Positions 6,777-12,469 of a stretch of DNA of 13,461 nt are shown one piece after another (within the stretch, counting starts at the first letter, position 1; every line of letters begins with the position of its first letter). Below the pieces are notes generated by a model. The model saw nothing but the letters and a program-made list of their open reading frames with translations. It was not told the origin of the DNA and ran no database searches. The stretch is from contig DDUM01000034.1 of the NCBI GenBank assembly GCA_002344795.1, positions 1-13,461 of the forward strand. The letters run 5' to 3'. Origin of the DNA: Flammeovirgaceae bacterium UBA2338 (GTDB taxonomy: Bacteria > Bacteroidota > Bacteroidia > Cytophagales > Cyclobacteriaceae). The position numbers and the translations under genes were made by a program.

Positions 6777-7351
6777 TTATTCTTTAAATGCTTGTTCTAT
6801 TCTTTTATCCGGAACAAACCAAATAAGTGCAACCACCAAATAAATCAAAAGACCTAATAATGGTTGTAAAAGTGATAGTGCGATACCGACAAAATATAAC
6901 AAAAGTGAAATATTTAGTTTTCTATCATTGCTGTAGGCCTTTCCCACACTCGAATCTTTGCCTTCATTCCTTATCACATTATGAACAAGTATTTTAAATG
7001 CCAAGGCAGCCATAAACAATACCACTCCATACAGGGATGTAGGATTCGCCTCAAAATGATTTTGCCCCATCCAACCGGTAACAAATGGAAAAAGTGACAA
7101 CCAAAACAGAAGATTAAGGTTTGTCCACAAAATACTTCCATTTACCTTATTTACTGCGTAAAGCAAATGGTGGTGGTATTCCAATATATACCTACATAAA
7201 TAAAGCTTAGCACATAAGTGAGAAAAACAGGAAGTGTTGACTTCAAGGCTTCAAAACCCGAACCTTCCGGCACTTTCATCTCTAGTACCATTATGGTGAT
7301 GATAATAGCCAAAACACCATCACTAAAGGCTTCTAATCTTCCAGTTTTCAT
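6777..7351 (-). pseudogene. TMEM175-family potassium channel, frameshifted
   Basis: Two overlapping frames together encode one TMEM175/DUF1211 protein of about 192 residues. The upstream part (7151-7351) begins MKTGRLEAFSDGVLAIIITI, carrying the family's FSDG motif of helix 1, and reads through FIYVGIYWN before drifting into a non-homologous tail. The downstream part (6777-7184) resumes in the next frame with HHHLLYAVNKVNGSILW, LLFWLSLFPFVTGWMG and two further hydrophobic helices. Family members normally read YWNxHHHLL across this point, so one base, probably an A in AATAACCACC, is missing near 7177. Bacterial TMEM175 proteins are six-helix potassium-selective channels in the inner membrane. 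The site is not a long homopolymer, so a genuine mutation is possible, but a sequencing error cannot be excluded. The rest of the protein looks intact, which suggests recent inactivation. Confidence 0.85.
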
Positions 7352-7393
7352 AATATCGATCTTCTAAATAACCAAATTTCTCAATAGCCCCCT

Positions 7394-7480
7394 GGCTTTT
7401 GTTGGTGTTCTGTACTACCCCAACAAAGCGAAGAACTCCATCACATCTGCTTGTTGATCAAGATGACCAACATGGCGTAG
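7394..7480 (+). repeat. Twin-hairpin dispersed repeat, copy A (most diverged)
   Basis: This copy has the same layout as the copies at 9909 and 11476. Hairpin 1 has arms CTTTTGTTGG and CCAACAAAG (7396-7429). A diverged spacer (cgaagaactccatcacatctg) follows, then hairpin 2 (7450-7474) with arms CTTGTTGAT and ACCAACATG around CAAGATG. It has more mismatches in both stems than the other copies. It lies between the stop of the membrane-associated protein gene (7483) and the start of the TMEM175 gene, so it may also terminate the transcript arriving from the right. Confidence 0.7.
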
Positions 7481-7482
7481 TA

Positions 7483-7953
7483 TCAAACCCTTAAGGTCCT
7501 CAACCTAGTTCTCCCTCTTATTTTTATCCTATTCCCAATTAAGACTCGGGCTATAAGCCCAGCTCCTATCAACGTACCACTTACTATTAATGTCTTGTTG
7601 TTGAGTTCGCCTGTATTGATTATATCTAATAACAAATAGCCTCCTCCTGTAATAAGAGAAAGTTGCTCTATTTTATACCGGAGCCACCATCTCGTCTTTT
7701 CATCAATATAAAGACTCGATATTTCACTTACCCTCACTTCAAATCCTTTAAATACAATAACGCTATCCTGAATGGCAACAATCTCACCTGTAACTTTTGC
7801 CTTGGTATCATTCACGCGAAAGGAAATCTCCTCTCCCTTCTTATAGTATACATTCTTGTTTTTATTTCTCTTCTGCAACATCAAAAGGGTTTGTTGTCCA
7901 AAACAATGATAGCCAGTGATCATTAACAAGAACGAGAATAATAGCAACTTCAT
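7483..7953 (-). CDS. Exported membrane-associated protein of unknown function
   Basis: The start is taken at ATG 7953 (156 residues). The longer frame begins with TTG and puts 14 polar residues before an obvious signal peptide, MKLLLFSFLLMITGYHCFG, cleaved before QQ. The mature part starts LLMLQKRNKNKNVYYKKGEEI, continues as a beta-rich domain (ISFRVNDTKAKVTGEI, SVIVFKGFEVRVSEISSLYI), and ends with two hydrophobic segments (YLLLDIINTG and TLIVSGTLIGAGLIARVLIG) before a very basic tail (RIKIRGRTRLRTLRV). I recall uncharacterised Bacteroidota proteins with this arrangement, but no function is known to me. It probably sits in the periplasm or membrane. Repeat copy A begins 3 bases after the stop. 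Confidence 0.8.
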   Translation of the reverse strand: MKLLLFSFLLMITGYHCFGQQTLLMLQKRNKNKNVYYKKGEEISFRVNDTKAKVTGEIVAIQDSVIVFKGFEVRVSEISSLYIDEKTRWWLRYKIEQLSLITGGGYLLLDIINTGELNNKTLIVSGTLIGAGLIARVLIGNRIKIRGRTRLRTLRV

Positions 7954-7995
7954 ATTTTCTAATCCACGAAATACATTTTCCGTTCTTAACTTCAA

Positions 7996-8013
7996 TTGGT
8001 GTTTTCATCTACC
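7996..8013 (+). repeat. Possible relic of the GGTG hairpin
   Basis: TTGGTGTTTTCATCTACC resembles the small hairpin at 10009-10032 (GTTGGTG-tttt-CACCAAC) with a damaged right arm. It lies between the DUF2200 gene stop and the start of the gene at 7953. It is short, so chance similarity is possible. Confidence 0.2.
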
Positions 8014-8032
8014 GAAATAACTTCACAACAGC

Positions 8033-8398
8033 TTACGAGTTGCGCAAAATCTTTTCCATTTTCCTGCCCTTCGCCAATTCATCCACCAGCTTATCCAGGT
8101 ACCTAACTTTTTGTCTCAATGGATTTTCAATTTCTTCTATCCGGTAGCCACAAATCATTCCTGTTATGAGGTGAGCATTTGGATTTAATTCAGCACCCTT
8201 AAAAAATGCTTCAAAAGTTACTTTCTTTTCAATGAGCTCATGAAGCTTTTTGTCTGTAAAACCAGTCAGCCACCTTATTACCTGATGCAATTCCTCTTTG
8301 GTTCTACCCTTGCGCTCAACTTTTGTGATGTAGTGGGGGTAAACGGATGCAAATGTCATTTTTGCTATTCGCTCATTGTGGTTAGGTGTTGATTCCAT
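8033..8398 (-). CDS. DUF2200 family protein
   Basis: This 121-residue cytosolic protein has the full DUF2200 pattern: RIAKMTFASVYPHYITKVERKGRTKEELHQVIRWLTG near the N-terminus (about residues 10-46), VTFEAFFKGAELNPNAHLITGMICG in the middle, and the C-terminal RYLDKLVDELAKGRKMEKILR. The length matches the family. The biochemical function is unknown; the family is widespread as single, mobile-looking genes in bacteria. It has no signal peptide or membrane segment. Here it stands alone between the lipoprotein gene and the exported protein gene, and no clear promoter box is visible. The ATG start gives the family's normal N-terminus. Confidence 0.9.
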   Translation of the reverse strand: MESTPNHNERIAKMTFASVYPHYITKVERKGRTKEELHQVIRWLTGFTDKKLHELIEKKVTFEAFFKGAELNPNAHLITGMICGYRIEEIENPLRQKVRYLDKLVDELAKGRKMEKILRNS

Positions 8399-8510
8399 AC
8401 TATCACAATCTTTATAATTGTCCTTTCCTTTTCACTATGTTTTTATAGTCCAATTATCTTAAACCAAAGTTTTAGTCTTTAGCTACAATTTTAGAAATAT
8501 TGACCGAAAA

Positions 8511-9779
8511 TCATTTCTCAATCGAAAAGGTGCCATCTTGCCAAATCAAGTTTGTACAGGTCTCGCCCACACAATAGCGTATGTTCTTCCCTTCTTGAGG
8601 AAGAATAAATTCTGAATCGTACCCATCACCCTCTATATAGTTATCAGGCCTTAGCAATTTCAAATCATCTATTTCTCTTATAATCTCCTTTGTTGTGACA
8701 GAAGTAGAGCCTTGATCATCTTCATTAAAAAGAATGAAAGTGATATCGCCATCGCAAAACATAGTACAGCATTTTTTAGCATGTCCTATCAGTATGTTTC
8801 CATTCTTCTTTTTCCAATAGGTCATCTGCATTTCGCAGTCTGTTTGGGAACTGTGATACTTAATATAACCACTTTTGGTATCGAGCTGAGTAATAATATT
8901 AAAGGCAGGATGTTCATTTTTCCTCTTTAAGTCATTTTCCAGCACAAGATAGCGCTCATCATTATTGTACTTAAGCAGACTGTGCAGTCTCAGTAAATCA
9001 TAAAATACATAGTATTTTTCAATGCCTTGCAGTTCATCAAAAATGTGCTCGTATGGCCCTTCATCAAAATCTAAGCTTACAAAACCACCATTAAATAATG
9101 TCACAATTTCATTTTGTGAGAGGCCATTATCAGAGGATGATAAATTCTCGGAAATATGTTCTTTATCCTCGTTGGATAAATTCGGTTCGATATCTACCGA
9201 TCTTTTTGAAAAGATGGGTTGTAGATTTATTGATTCATCGTAAGCATAATAATTGTAATCATAGGGTCCCTTGTCTGGATCCCCATTCTTGATGGACCTC
9301 ATTCTAAGAATAGTGTTACCATTGACATCTACAAGAGTGTGGGGTGCCATTACATTTCCCTTCTCAAGTACAGCTATTGAAAGCGTAATTGGATAAGGGG
9401 AGGCGCTTGTCTCATAGATGATTGCTCCAATTTCTAAATCATATTGATCAACAACACGAAGGTATTTTCTTGACATTCCCCCACCTTCCACATGCTCCAT
9501 GGCATCTCCAGAAACAGCGATCGATTGGTTTTCATATTGAGCCGATAACCCTCTGGTGGGATATAGTCTTTCTAAAACCTTGTTATAAAAGGTGACTAAG
9601 GATTCCTCAGAAATAACTTCTGATGCTGCTTGAGAAGTAGTGGGATCATTTTCAGTTTCTTCCACAGGCTCATCAATGTCAGCAATACCTTCTGCTTCGG
9701 TATTGTCCTGCTGCTTTTCTTGACAAGAATTTAGTATCAAAATTAGACCTAGAAGGAAAACTAATCGGAGAAGTTTCAT
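8511..9779 (-). CDS. Large lipoprotein of unknown function
   Basis: This 422-residue protein has a lipoprotein signal peptide: MKLLRLVFLLGLILILNSC with the lipidated Cys at 19. A low-complexity acidic linker (residues 20-60, rich in E, D, T, S) follows, as in surface-tethered Bacteroidota lipoproteins. The rest looks like two beta-rich halves (about 60-200 and 215-422) joined by a Ser/Asn/Glu-rich linker. The C-terminal half holds several cysteines: TDCEMQ, KKCCTMFCDGD and RYCVGETC. The YWKKKNGNILIGHAKKCC...ITFILF segment is a pattern seen in uncharacterised Bacteroidota proteins. I do not recognise a function. AAAGGAT immediately before the ATG gives a modest ribosome binding site. The gene is flanked by the DUF2200 gene downstream and by repeat copy B, about 130 bases upstream of its start. 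Confidence 0.8.
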   Translation of the reverse strand: MKLLRLVFLLGLILILNSCQEKQQDNTEAEGIADIDEPVEETENDPTTSQAASEVISEESLVTFYNKVLERLYPTRGLSAQYENQSIAVSGDAMEHVEGGGMSRKYLRVVDQYDLEIGAIIYETSASPYPITLSIAVLEKGNVMAPHTLVDVNGNTILRMRSIKNGDPDKGPYDYNYYAYDESINLQPIFSKRSVDIEPNLSNEDKEHISENLSSSDNGLSQNEIVTLFNGGFVSLDFDEGPYEHIFDELQGIEKYYVFYDLLRLHSLLKYNNDERYLVLENDLKRKNEHPAFNIITQLDTKSGYIKYHSSQTDCEMQMTYWKKKNGNILIGHAKKCCTMFCDGDITFILFNEDDQGSTSVTTKEIIREIDDLKLLRPDNYIEGDGYDSEFILPQEGKNIRYCVGETCTNLIWQDGTFSIEK

Positions 9780-9908
9780 ATCCTTTTATGGAAGTGTTTT
9801 TGTCTTGTGTACCATTAATTAGGACTCAAGGTATAAGTTTAATATTCTTTGATCAATGCGGAGCCACATTTCCAGCGTATCAAGATAAACTTATTGACTT
9901 AATTTACG

Positions 9909-10000
9909 CTAGCTTTTGTTGGTATTCTTCACCAACAAAGAATTGAATTCCATCAATACATACGCTTGTTGGTTTTCTTGACCAACAAGGACTTGGGCTA
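9909..10000 (+). repeat. Twin-hairpin dispersed repeat, copy B
   Basis: The element starts CTAGC and ends GGGCTA. Hairpin 1 has arms TTTGTTGGT (9915-9923) and ACCAACAAA (9931-9939). The spacer is AAGAATTGAATTCCATCAAT and on. Hairpin 2 has arms CTTGTTGGT (9965-9973) and ACCAACAAG (9981-9989) around loop TTTCTTG. Bases 9925-9973 are identical to 11492-11540 in copy C over 49 positions. It occupies much of the 311-base gap 9780-10090, which holds no gene; the remainder is AT-rich unique sequence plus the hairpin at 10009. Confidence 0.85.
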
Positions 10001-10008
10001 AATTAGTT

Positions 10009-10032
10009 GTGGTTGGTGTTTTCACCAACTAC
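10009..10032. repeat. Additional GGTG hairpin beside copy B
   Basis: GTGGTTGGTG-tttt-CACCAACTAC forms a 10-bp stem with a single G-U pair around a tetraloop. Its GTTGGTG/CACCAAC core is the same as hairpin 1 of the twin-hairpin repeat. It lies 8 bases right of copy B and about 60 bases past the methyltransferase stop, so it could also terminate that transcript. Confidence 0.6.
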
Positions 10033-10090
10033 TTTACTTCTCTCTCTATGTTTACCATTTACTTAACCCCGACCAAAGACAAAAATTTAC

Positions 10091-10714
10091 CTACCTCTTC
10101 CTTGCTACAAATCGTATCACCGACCCTATTCCGTTGTGATACGTACCCTCATTCAGTTCTATTTCCATCTCCACCAACTGGTCAAAGTCATAATTAGGAA
10201 AGTCAGATTTGATTTCATCGATAGAAAATAAAGATGCGATGTCTCGGGGGCCGCCCACTTTTTCATTCTTTGCCACATAATCAAGATGACGTTTGCTAAA
10301 GGCCTCAAAAATAATCACACCACCCTTCTTTAGATAGGTATCCAATGTCTTGTGATACAATGATTTAATGTTGGCCGGAAAGTGGGCATAAATAAGTGCT
10401 ATGGCATCAAATTGATCAGGCTTATAGTTCAAAGTCTCCAATTCACCCACCTCATATTCAATCTTCACATTATTCTTTTCGGCCAATTGAAATGCTTTCT
10501 TTTGCCCTTCAATGCTAATGTCAAACGCAGCAACCTGCCAACCCAGCTGTGCGGCATAAACGGCATTCCGCCCTTCCCCCTCCGCGGGAAAAAGTATAGA
10601 CCCAACGGGTAATTGATCCAACTGTTCTTTTAGGAAATTGTTTGGCTTTTCACCATAGGCAAATTCCTCTGAACTGTACCGCTCATTCCATCTGTCTTTC
10701 CAGGCACTATTCAT
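10091..10714 (-). CDS. Class I SAM-dependent methyltransferase (TehB/TPMT-like)
   Basis: This 207-residue cytosolic enzyme opens with WNERYSSEEFAYGEKPNNFL (residues 9-28), typical of small methyltransferases related to tellurite-resistance TehB and thiopurine methyltransferases. The SAM-binding motif I is SILFPAEGEGRNAVYAAQLG (39-58), here with FPAEGEGR in place of the commoner LDxGCGxG. The acidic end of strand 2 is in VAAFDIS (61-67), motif II/III is FDAIALIYAHFP, and post-I strands lie around GGVIIFEAF. The acceptor substrate is unknown; detoxification of chalcogen or thiol compounds is the usual suggestion for this group, and that is inference. A -7 box lies 22 bases before the ATG. The gene is flanked by hairpin repeats on its 3' side and is monocistronic. 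Confidence 0.92.
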   Translation of the reverse strand: MNSAWKDRWNERYSSEEFAYGEKPNNFLKEQLDQLPVGSILFPAEGEGRNAVYAAQLGWQVAAFDISIEGQKKAFQLAEKNNVKIEYEVGELETLNYKPDQFDAIALIYAHFPANIKSLYHKTLDTYLKKGGVIIFEAFSKRHLDYVAKNEKVGGPRDIASLFSIDEIKSDFPNYDFDQLVEMEIELNEGTYHNGIGSVIRFVARKR

Positions 10715-10736
10715 TTGTATTTATTTACGAAAAACT

Positions 10737-10744
10737 CAAAGATA
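10737..10744 (-). promoter_or_regulatory. -7 promoter box of the methyltransferase gene
   Basis: On the minus strand TATCTTTG matches TAnnTTTG exactly and ends 22 bases before the ATG at 10714. The -33 region lacks an obvious TTTG. A near-palindrome centred on CATCCGGATG lies just upstream (about 10767-10776). Confidence 0.5.
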
Positions 10745-10835
10745 TGGATATAACCTCATCCGGATGGATATCAATTACTTGTATTGTTTCACTTGTGGTA
10801 GGTGCTTTCTAGCCGCTTTAATTTAAAATTACCTC

Positions 10836-11321
10836 TCATTTACCCATAAGCCTTTTTATCATCCATATGTTACAGGCGATATGTCCAGATTTCCCCAAAG
10901 GCTTTTCAAGCTTCTTAAACCCTAATCTTTCATACATTTTCACAGCATTATCAAAATGGGGTAAACTTTCAAGATACAATTCAGAATATCCCAATTCGAT
11001 AGCAGATTGAATGCTTTGTTCCATCAATTTTGTCCCAATCCCCTGTCCTCTTACCTTGGATGAAACATAAAATTTAACTAATTCTACACAATGCTTAGGC
11101 AAACCATCAGTAGGGTAAATTCCACAACATCCTAAAACTTCGCCATTTTCTTCTGCCACCCAAAGAATAGACTTTTCGTTTTTAAACAATCCATACAGGT
11201 TATCCGTAGTTGGATCCGAATACACTGTTCCTTTTTTTGGAGCGTTGTGTTCTTCAAAAACTCTTTTAATCAAGTCTGCTAAAAATTTATTATCAGATTT
11301 CTGTATTCTTCTAATATTCAT
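10836..11321 (-). CDS. GNAT family N-acetyltransferase
   Basis: The start is taken at ATG 11321 (161 residues, MNIRRIQKSD); a longer frame begins with TTG at 11351 and adds ten residues outside the fold. AGGGAG lies about 15 bases before this ATG. The GNAT acetyl-CoA motif A is VELVKFYVSSKVRGQGIGTKLM, with the pyrophosphate loop RGQGIG. Motif B is LYLESLPHFDNAVKMYERLGF. The strand ILWVAEENGEVLGCCGIYP precedes them. Such stand-alone enzymes transfer acetyl from acetyl-CoA to a small-molecule or protein amine; the acceptor is not predictable. The gene lies between the methyltransferase and a decayed VOC-protein fragment. Confidence 0.92.
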   Translation of the reverse strand: MNIRRIQKSDNKFLADLIKRVFEEHNAPKKGTVYSDPTTDNLYGLFKNEKSILWVAEENGEVLGCCGIYPTDGLPKHCVELVKFYVSSKVRGQGIGTKLMEQSIQSAIELGYSELYLESLPHFDNAVKMYERLGFKKLEKPLGKSGHIACNIWMIKRLMGK

Positions 11322-11386
11322 GATTTTATTTTCTATCTCCCTGGGGTTCAAATGGCACCAGCATTTTGGCGTTCACTATTTTTCGC

Positions 11387-11472
11387 TTATGCTCTTCCGT
11401 TTTCTTTTGGGTCAACCAACATCCATTCAATACCAAATTTATCTCCAATATATCAAAATATGAACTCCAAGG
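11387..11472 (-). pseudogene. Relic of a VOC/PhnB-like protein C-terminus
   Basis: On the minus strand, PWSSYFDI (from 11472) and then, after a frame change, GDKFGIEWMLVDPKENGRA and a stop (11446 to 11387) together resemble the C-terminal end of PhnB-like glyoxalase-fold proteins, which typically read PWGxYFGxxxDKFGxxWM. The frame changes by one base between the two parts. Nothing homologous lies upstream, because the fragment stops at repeat copy C, 4 bases away. It is a decayed 3' end left next to the repeat. The family call is from motif memory only. Confidence 0.45.
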
Positions 11473-11475
11473 ATA

Positions 11476-11562
11476 CTAGCTTTTGTAGGTGTTCTTCACC
11501 AACAAAGAATTGAATTCCATCAATACATACGCTTGTTGGTCAAGAAGACCAACAAGGGCTAG
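11476..11562 (+). repeat. Twin-hairpin dispersed repeat, copy C
   Basis: The copy is bounded by CTAGC (11476-11480) and GCTAG (11558-11562), a 5-bp terminal inverted repeat. Hairpin 1 has arms TTTGTAGGTG (11482-11491) and CACCAACAAA (11497-11506). A 25-base spacer follows. Hairpin 2 has arms CTTGTTGGT (11532-11540) and ACCAACAAG (11548-11556) around loop CAAGAAG. It separates the VOC relic from the 3' end of the cyclase-like gene. Confidence 0.85.
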
Positions 11563-11579
11563 CTACAACGCATCTAAGT

Positions 11580-11801
11580 TTAGTTATTAATCGTCATAAT
11601 AAGATGTTTAATGTCCGCTAATTCATATTCATCAAAGTCTTCTCTGAATAATCGAAAATAAGCTAGCATAGGTTTGAATTTTGAAAATAGCCAATTTGCC
11701 TTTTCCTTTAACTTAGGTGAATCATGGATGTCATTAATTATTTTGGCCAAATTTTTAATATAAGACTCATAGTCCTTAGTTGTATCATCTAAATTCGATT
11801 A
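11580..11801 (-). pseudogene. Detached C-terminal 72 codons of the cyclase-like gene
   Basis: Directly after the TAA at 11799-11801, the same frame continues open for 72 codons to a second TAA at 11580-11582. It encodes a plausible helical, charged segment: SNLDDTTKDYESYIKNLAKI, then INDIHDSPKLKEKANWLFSK, ending ADIKHLIMTINN. Codon use matches the upstream gene. There is no suitable start codon of its own. It is most simply the natural C-terminus, cut off by a nonsense mutation, or else reached by readthrough. Confidence 0.65.
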
Positions 11802-12335
11802 TACTTTTGAAAAGTAGTCAACATAATATAGTCCATCGTCATCAATTGTTGTGACACCTCCTATGTGGAAAATCCCTGGCTTAGTATCTTTAAAATCTTT
11901 AATTATAACGTAATCAATAATTATTCTTGGATACTTGGCATGCGATTGTTCTGCTTCATAAGCCTCAACCAAACCAGGACCAAATATTATATCGTTGCTA
12001 TGTACAATATCACCATAAATTATACTTCCTCTTAGCAGAAATCCCATATTGACACAATTAACACATAGAAGTTGAATGTCTCTTATCTCATCATAAAATG
12101 ATTCAAAATCATCCGCAGCAAAAGAAATAACAATCAAATCCGAGAATTGAGTAACCTCCCGAAATTTGGTAGCAGAATAATTTTTATTCTCAGTGAATTC
12201 CTTCAGTAATTGAAATAAGTTATTTACGTACTCAATCTTCCTTTCTTTAGAATTTGCGGACTTGTTTGTCAAATTTATAAAACTCTTGAATCCCAGTAAA
12301 TCAATATATGCAATTACTTTTTTTTTGTATTTCAT
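11799..12335 (-). CDS. Nucleotide-cyclase-like domain protein, truncated by an in-frame stop
   Basis: This 178-residue cytosolic protein begins KKKVIAYIDLLGFKSFI, with the acidic D12 in the YxDLLGF motif, followed by VTQFSDLIVIS (D66) and LLRGSIIYGDIVHSNDIIFG (101-119), then EAYEAEQSHAKYPRIIID. This order (hydrophobic strand-D-LLGF, FSDxIVIS, RGxIxxGD) is that of a family of bacterial proteins often labelled guanylate-cyclase-domain proteins, whose palm fold resembles class III nucleotide cyclases. Whether this family makes a cyclic nucleotide is unproven. The frame stops with TAA at 11799, but homologous-looking coding sequence continues in the same frame to 11580, so the native protein was probably about 251 residues. 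The gene is AT-rich, stands alone and has no obvious effector neighbour. Confidence 0.75.
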   Translation of the reverse strand: MKYKKKVIAYIDLLGFKSFINLTNKSANSKERKIEYVNNLFQLLKEFTENKNYSATKFREVTQFSDLIVISFAADDFESFYDEIRDIQLLCVNCVNMGFLLRGSIIYGDIVHSNDIIFGPGLVEAYEAEQSHAKYPRIIIDYVIIKDFKDTKPGIFHIGGVTTIDDDGLYYVDYFSKV

Positions 12336-12385
12336 CGACTGCCGAGTTATTTTAAAACGAGTTTGTAAAAATGAATCTTTGCATT

Positions 12386-12417
12386 ATTTCGAAGCGAAAT
12401 ATGAGCATTGCATGCAA
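12386..12417. promoter_or_regulatory. Two adjacent palindromes upstream of the cyclase-like gene
   Basis: ATTTCG-aag-CGAAAT (12386-12400) and the perfect 10-bp palindrome TTGCATGCAA (12408-12417) lie 50-80 bases before the ATG at 12335. They are candidate operator sites for the minus-strand gene. No TAnnTTTG box is seen nearby. Confidence 0.25.
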
Positions 12418-12448
12418 CAATTGGGACTCCAATCATATGTGATATATC

Positions 12449-12464
12449 CTAGCTTCTATTGGTG
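12449..12464 (+). repeat. Truncated left end of the twin-hairpin repeat
   Basis: CTAGCTTCTATTGGTG matches the left end of the repeat, CTAGCTTTTGTTGGTG, at 14 of 16 bases. The right half is missing. It ends 5 bases before the stop codon of the secreted protein gene at 12470. Confidence 0.4.
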
Positions 12465-12469
12465 CCTGT

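Noticed and set aside
7954..7995. Longer N-terminus of the exported protein from a TTG start
   Set aside because: It adds polar residues before an obvious signal peptide that begins with ATG at 7953.
10784..10812. CTTGTGGTAGGTG...CTAGCC as another repeat copy
   Set aside because: The similarity to the repeat core is partial and the order of elements differs, so chance cannot be excluded.
11322..11351. Longer N-terminus of the GNAT protein from a TTG start
   Set aside because: The ATG at 11321 gives the usual GNAT N-terminus, and the extra codons overlap the region after the VOC relic.
9909..11562. Twin-hairpin repeats as a CRISPR array
   Set aside because: The copies are 1.5-2.5 kb apart with whole genes between them, are ~90 bp long, and have no regular short spacers or cas genes.
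9909..11562. Twin-hairpin repeats as integron attC sites
   Set aside because: The outer CTAGC/GCTAG ends and the GTTGGT/ACCAAC stems do not match the RYYYAAC and GTTRRRY core sites, and there is no integrase in the window.
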